Below, piece by piece: positions 4,865 through 6,360 of a stretch of 6,360 nt of DNA. A program made the translations under genes and the position numbers. How positions within the stretch are numbered: position 1 is the stretch's first letter; every line of letters starts with the position of its first letter. The notes below the pieces were generated by a model. That model saw only the letters and a list, made by a program, of their open reading frames with translations. It was not told the DNA's origin and did no database searches. The DNA comes from 9FT-COMBO-53-11 sp035291485 (GTDB lineage Bacteria > Patescibacteriota > WWE3 > 9FT-COMBO-53-11): assembly GCA_035291485.1 (NCBI GenBank), contig DATDSA010000034.1, positions 1 through 6,360 on the forward strand, written 5' to 3'.

Positions 4865-5083
4865 ATGAAACTCTTTGTTCTGTGGCGGAGGGACGACTAC
4901 GGAGGGGCGATCCAGATCGCGAGGGAGGCACTGGCCATCGCCGGAGAGACGATCGCCGCCCGTTCCTCGGTGGTGGGGGCGGAGATCGTTCAGCTTCAGG
5001 AGGCCGTCGTCAATGCTGAGCACCAACAGCAGGATCTCACCGCGCGTTCCAAGAAAGTCGGCGCCGCTGCCAAGGAGCTCTAG
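4865..5083 (+). CDS. Small hypothetical protein (72 aa), helical
   Basis: I do not recognise this protein. It begins MKLFVLWRRDDYGGAIQIAR and then has a long Ala/Glu/Gln-rich stretch (about 18-60: REALAIAGETIAARSSVVGA, then EIVQLQEAVVNAEHQQQDL) that should be helical and may form a short coiled coil. It ends KKVGAAAKEL. There is no signal, membrane helix or cysteine. Evidence that it is a real gene is the context: a near-perfect Shine-Dalgarno AAGGAGG (4854-4860) four bases before ATG 4865, promoter elements 30-60 bases upstream, and an intrinsic terminator starting 23 bases after the stop. A longer open frame (4875-5726) overlaps it, but runs through that terminator and the next promoter and is Arg/Pro/Ser-rich, as shadow frames in GC-rich genes are. 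Confidence 0.75.
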   Translation: MKLFVLWRRDDYGGAIQIAREALAIAGETIAARSSVVGAEIVQLQEAVVNAEHQQQDLTARSKKVGAAAKEL

Positions 5084-5105
5084 ATCGAAGCTGCTCATCC
5101 GCCAT

Positions 5106-5138
5106 ACCCGTTTGGGTCCCAACCCGGCGGGTTTTTTT
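5106..5138 (+). terminator. Intrinsic terminator after the 72-codon gene
   Basis: ACCCG (5106-5110) pairs with CGGGT (5128-5132), and GGGT (5114-5117) pairs with ACCC (5122-5125), with two possible U-G pairs and one bulged U between, and the four-base loop CCCA (5118-5121). A run of T to 5138 follows. A smaller alternative stem, AACCC with GGGTT (5121-5133), uses the same T-tract. Confidence 0.8.
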
Positions 5139-5142
5139 ACTG

Positions 5143-5151
5143 TGTTAAAAT
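5143..5151 (+). promoter_or_regulatory. Extended -10 promoter for the 165-codon gene
   Basis: TGTTAAAAT: TG at 5143-5144, one base, then TAAAAT (5146-5151), five of six matches to TATAAT. No convincing -35 is seen 17 bp upstream. The nine bases are identical to those at 6029-6037. The predicted transcript start is about 5158, giving a short leader that carries the Shine-Dalgarno at 5166-5172. Confidence 0.65.
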
Positions 5152-5178
5152 TTCCTCTAATCGGGAAGGAGGAGAGAG

Positions 5179-5676
5179 ATGCGCGCCTGGATCCTGCGGG
5201 TGGTGCTGGTTCTCTGGATGGTGTTCTACGCCTTGATCCACCTCCCGCTGATGATCCCGTTGGTGGCGGTTCAGGGTTTGACGCTGGCCGTGCCGACCGG
5301 GACGCTGGTCATCGGCGTCTGGGGGAGCGTTTTCTACTTCCTCCTGCGCCGCGAGTCCGTCCTGACGGGAGCCAAAATCCAGCTGGCGCGGATCCGCGAC
5401 AGCGGTGGCGTTTTGGGTTGGGTTCACGGGAAGATCCCCAGCGCCCAGAACGGAACCCTGCTCTCTCCGTTTTGGATCCAGGTCTCATTCGCTCTGTTCG
5501 GAGCCTGGGTGGGGGTCCTGCTCCTTCGGCTGACCTACCCCGACAGCCACCTTCTGCGGGCGTTGTTTTGGGTCTGGTTGGGGGCGGCTGTCAACACCAT
5601 CGTGTCGGTACTGGTGATCTACGGCCCGCCGGCGATTTTGGCACGAGAGCTGATCACTGCTCTTCTCGGAAGATAG
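5179..5676 (+). CDS. Four-helix integral membrane protein, unknown function
   Basis: A 165-residue hydrophobic protein that I do not recognise. Likely membrane segments are at about 5-31, 34-57, 98-118 and 127-155. A loop at 58-97 (RRESVLTGAKIQLARIRDSG, then GVLGWVHGKIPSAQNGT) is basic and probably cytoplasmic, which would put both ends of the protein inside. There are no cysteines. The two hydrophobic hairpins flanking one basic loop are the only visible architecture; no catalytic or transport motif stands out. The start is clear: AAGGAGG (5166-5172) six bases before ATG 5179, and TGTTAAAAT further up. The gene appears monocistronic, with a strong terminator starting on the base after its TAG stop. 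The neighbours are other small unknown genes and give no functional hint. Confidence 0.82.
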   Translation: MRAWILRVVLVLWMVFYALIHLPLMIPLVAVQGLTLAVPTGTLVIGVWGSVFYFLLRRESVLTGAKIQLARIRDSGGVLGWVHGKIPSAQNGTLLSPFWIQVSFALFGAWVGVLLLRLTYPDSHLLRALFWVWLGAAVNTIVSVLVIYGPPAILARELITALLGR

Positions 5677-5710
5677 GAACCGATCGGAACAAGATCGGTT
5701 CTTTTTTTTT
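5677..5710 (+). terminator. Strong intrinsic terminator
   Basis: GAACCGATC (5677-5685) pairs perfectly over nine bases with GATCGGTTC (5693-5701) around a seven-base loop, followed by nine T (5702-5710). It begins on the base after the TAG of the membrane-protein gene. Confidence 0.93.
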
Positions 5711-5718
5711 GCTATCCT
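5710..5718 (+). promoter_or_regulatory. Extended -10 promoter for the 69-codon gene
   Basis: TGCTATCCT: TG (5710-5711), one base, then TATCCT (5713-5718), four of six to TATAAT. It shares its first T with the end of the preceding terminator. The predicted transcript start near 5725 leaves a leader with a Shine-Dalgarno-like AAGGGTGGTG (5727-5736), ten bases before GTG 5747. Confidence 0.5.
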
Positions 5719-5746
5719 TTCCTTAGAAGGGTGGTGAATTAACATA

Positions 5747-5956
5747 GTGTCAACTCCCAACCTACACCACAATCTCATCCAACAACTTTCGGAACTGATG
5801 GACTCCGTTTGGCGTTACGAGCACTTCTATAAGAACGACGCCGAAGGCTGCGAAAAATGCCGCGCGCTCTGGGAAGAGCTTCACAAGCGTCACGAAGAAG
5901 ACATCAAGATGCTCCGGGATCATCTGGCCGATCACGTAAAAGCGGGCGACTGGTAG
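5747..5956 (+). CDS. Small helical CxxC protein (69 aa), unknown function
   Basis: A 69-residue, highly charged protein with start GTG 5747. It begins MSTPNLHHNLIQQLSELMDS, continues VWRYEHFYKNDAEGCEKCRA and ends LADHVKAGDW. It should be two long helices (about 5-30 and 36-64) joined at GCEKC, where C35 and C38 form a CxxC. Histidines are frequent (H7, H8, H26, H46, H49, H59, H63). The order L-S-E-L-x-D-x-x-WRY, C-x-x-C, LW-x-x-L, LR-x-H-x-x-x-H-V-K resembles short helical proteins I associate with CPR and other environmental bacteria, where WRY-x-x-Y-x-x-D-A is frequent; I know no function. The shape recalls half of a ferritin-like bundle, but no metal-ligand pattern settles it. The CxxC could be redox-active or bind metal. 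The 26-bp repeats follow its stop. Confidence 0.78.
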   Translation: MSTPNLHHNLIQQLSELMDSVWRYEHFYKNDAEGCEKCRALWEELHKRHEEDIKMLRDHLADHVKAGDW

Positions 5957-5957
5957 G

Positions 5958-5983
5958 AACCTGCGCTTTGCGCAGAACCCTGT
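5958..5983 (+). repeat. 26-bp palindromic repeat, copy 1
   Basis: AACCTGCGCTTTGCGCAGAA followed by CCCTGT, starting two bases after a TAG stop. The core CTGCGC-TTT-GCGCAG (5961-5975) is a perfect six-bp hairpin with a three-base loop. No U-tract follows, so it is not a standard terminator. It is identical over 26 bases to the copy at 6006-6031, 48 bases downstream. Confidence 0.85.
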
Positions 5984-6005
5984 CCCCCCACTGGCGCGTG
6001 ATAGA

Positions 6006-6031
6006 AACCTGCGCTTTGCGCAGAACCCTGT
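6006..6031 (+). repeat. 26-bp palindromic repeat, copy 2
   Basis: An exact copy of 5958-5983, with its hairpin core at 6009-6023. Its last three bases (TGT, 6029-6031) are the first three of the extended -10 for the next gene, so any protein or structure on the repeat would touch that promoter. Confidence 0.85.
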
Positions 6032-6037
6032 TAAAAT
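6029..6037 (+). promoter_or_regulatory. Extended -10 promoter for the tRNA-binding protein gene
   Basis: TGTTAAAAT: TG (6029-6030), one base, then TAAAAT (6032-6037). It is identical to 5143-5151. The predicted transcript start is about 6044, only three bases before ATG 6047. The GGAG at 6041-6044 is therefore too close to the ATG, and mostly upstream of the transcript, to act as a Shine-Dalgarno. Confidence 0.6.
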
Positions 6038-6046
6038 AACGGAGAT

Positions 6047-6360
6047 ATGTCCGTTCCGTTTGCCGAATTTCAAAAAATCGATCTGAGGGTCGGAAAGGTT
6101 AAGAAAGTCGAGGAGATCGAGGGCCTGGATCGCATCTACAAGCTGGGGATCGACGTCGGTGAGAAGAAGCCCCGGACGATCCTGGCGGGAGTGAAGAAGC
6201 ATTTCAAACCCTCCGAATTGCTGGGTAAAAGCGTCGTTGTGGTGGCGAACCTGGAGCCTAAAGACGTGCGGGGAACGCTATCCGAGGGGATGCTTTTAGC
6301 GGCGGAGGTTGACGGGCGGCCGGTTCTGCTCGTTCCTGAAGAAAAGGTCAAGCCGGGGAC
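6047..6360 (+). CDS. Stand-alone tRNA-binding OB-fold protein (MetRS C-terminal / CsaA type), 5' part
   Basis: The first 104 codons of a gene that runs past the window; no stop is reached. The N-terminus reads MSVPFAEFQKIDLRVGKVKK, followed by a variable stretch and YKLGIDVGEKKPRTILAGVK, KSVVVVANLEPKDVRGTLSE, GMLLAAEVDG and VLLVPEEKVKPG. This is the tRNA_bind domain (PF01588), an OB fold found at the C-terminus of bacterial methionyl-tRNA synthetase, in CsaA and in Arc1p/EMAPII. Landmark motifs are F-x-K/Q-IDLRVGKV, I-L-A-G, V-V-V-A-N-L-x-P and S-x-GM-L-L-A-A. Because it starts at the IDLRVG domain with its own promoter, it looks like a free subunit and not the tail of MetRS. The usual S-Q/E-GM motif appears here as SEGM. 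It probably assists tRNA or aminoacylation, or acts as a CsaA-like chaperone. Confidence 0.88.
   Translation, partial: MSVPFAEFQKIDLRVGKVKKVEEIEGLDRIYKLGIDVGEKKPRTILAGVKKHFKPSELLGKSVVVVANLEPKDVRGTLSEGMLLAAEVDGRPVLLVPEEKVKPG

Noticed and set aside
4875..5726. Long plus-strand open frame of 283 codons
   Set aside because: It overlaps two better-supported genes in another frame, reads through a terminator and a promoter, has no Shine-Dalgarno, and is Arg/Pro/Ser-rich as out-of-frame reading of GC-rich genes is.
5958..6031. CRISPR array
   Set aside because: Only two repeats, strongly palindromic, with a single 22-base gap between them and no adjacent cas genes.
5762..6202. Minus-strand frame containing a repeated GFCAKRRFL peptide
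   Set aside because: The peptide repeat is only the translation of the two 26-bp DNA repeats; the frame is antisense to two plus-strand genes.

Overview
The window looks like a piece of a compact bacterial chromosome. The most likely source is a Patescibacteria/CPR-type genome. I base that on several small proteins of a kind I associate with that group, very short intergenic gaps, and terminators fused to the next promoter. This is recognition by eye, not a search result. All thirteen genes lie on the plus strand. Stops are TAA, TAG and TGA (two genes end in TGA), and no gene needs UGA read as an amino acid, so the code looks standard and the Gracilibacteria/Absconditabacteria recoding is not indicated.

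Region 1 (1-2800). The window opens inside the C-terminus of a calcium-type P-type ATPase (2-220). A predicted extended -10 promoter then drives a run of four genes: a two-helix membrane protein with a His/Cys-rich outer domain (291-1073), a CcdA/DsbD-type thiol-reductant transporter (1087-1797), a free-standing ATP-cone domain (1832-2113) and a deoxynucleoside kinase (2127-2771). An intrinsic terminator overlaps the kinase stop codon. The first pair suggests extracytoplasmic metal or thiol chemistry. The second pair suggests dNTP supply with a separate nucleotide-sensing subunit.

Region 2 (2800-4440). Two membrane-anchored extracytoplasmic proteins overlap by four bases: a signal-anchored protein with a C-terminal Gmad2-like Ig fold (2812-3723) and a single-pass protein resembling the YpmS/DUF2993 class (3720-4409).

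Region 3 (4440-6046). Four small genes (67, 72, 165 and 69 codons) follow. Each has its own predicted promoter, and at least three have a clear intrinsic terminator. The 67-codon gene is unusually rich in structure: a hairpin at the predicted transcript 5' end, an 18-bp palindrome over the stop codon, and an almost continuous stem of about 28 bp as terminator. Two exact copies of a 26-bp palindromic repeat lie at 5958-6031, and a diverged relative lies at 221-267.

Region 4 (6047-end). The start of a stand-alone OB-fold tRNA-binding protein (MetRS C-terminal/CsaA type), cut off by the window edge.

A recurrent theme is transcription signals packed against start codons. Three genes lack a usable Shine-Dalgarno and have a predicted -10 element placing the transcript start at or within 3 nt of the start codon, which suggests leaderless mRNAs. 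No stretch over 300 bases lacks a gene.
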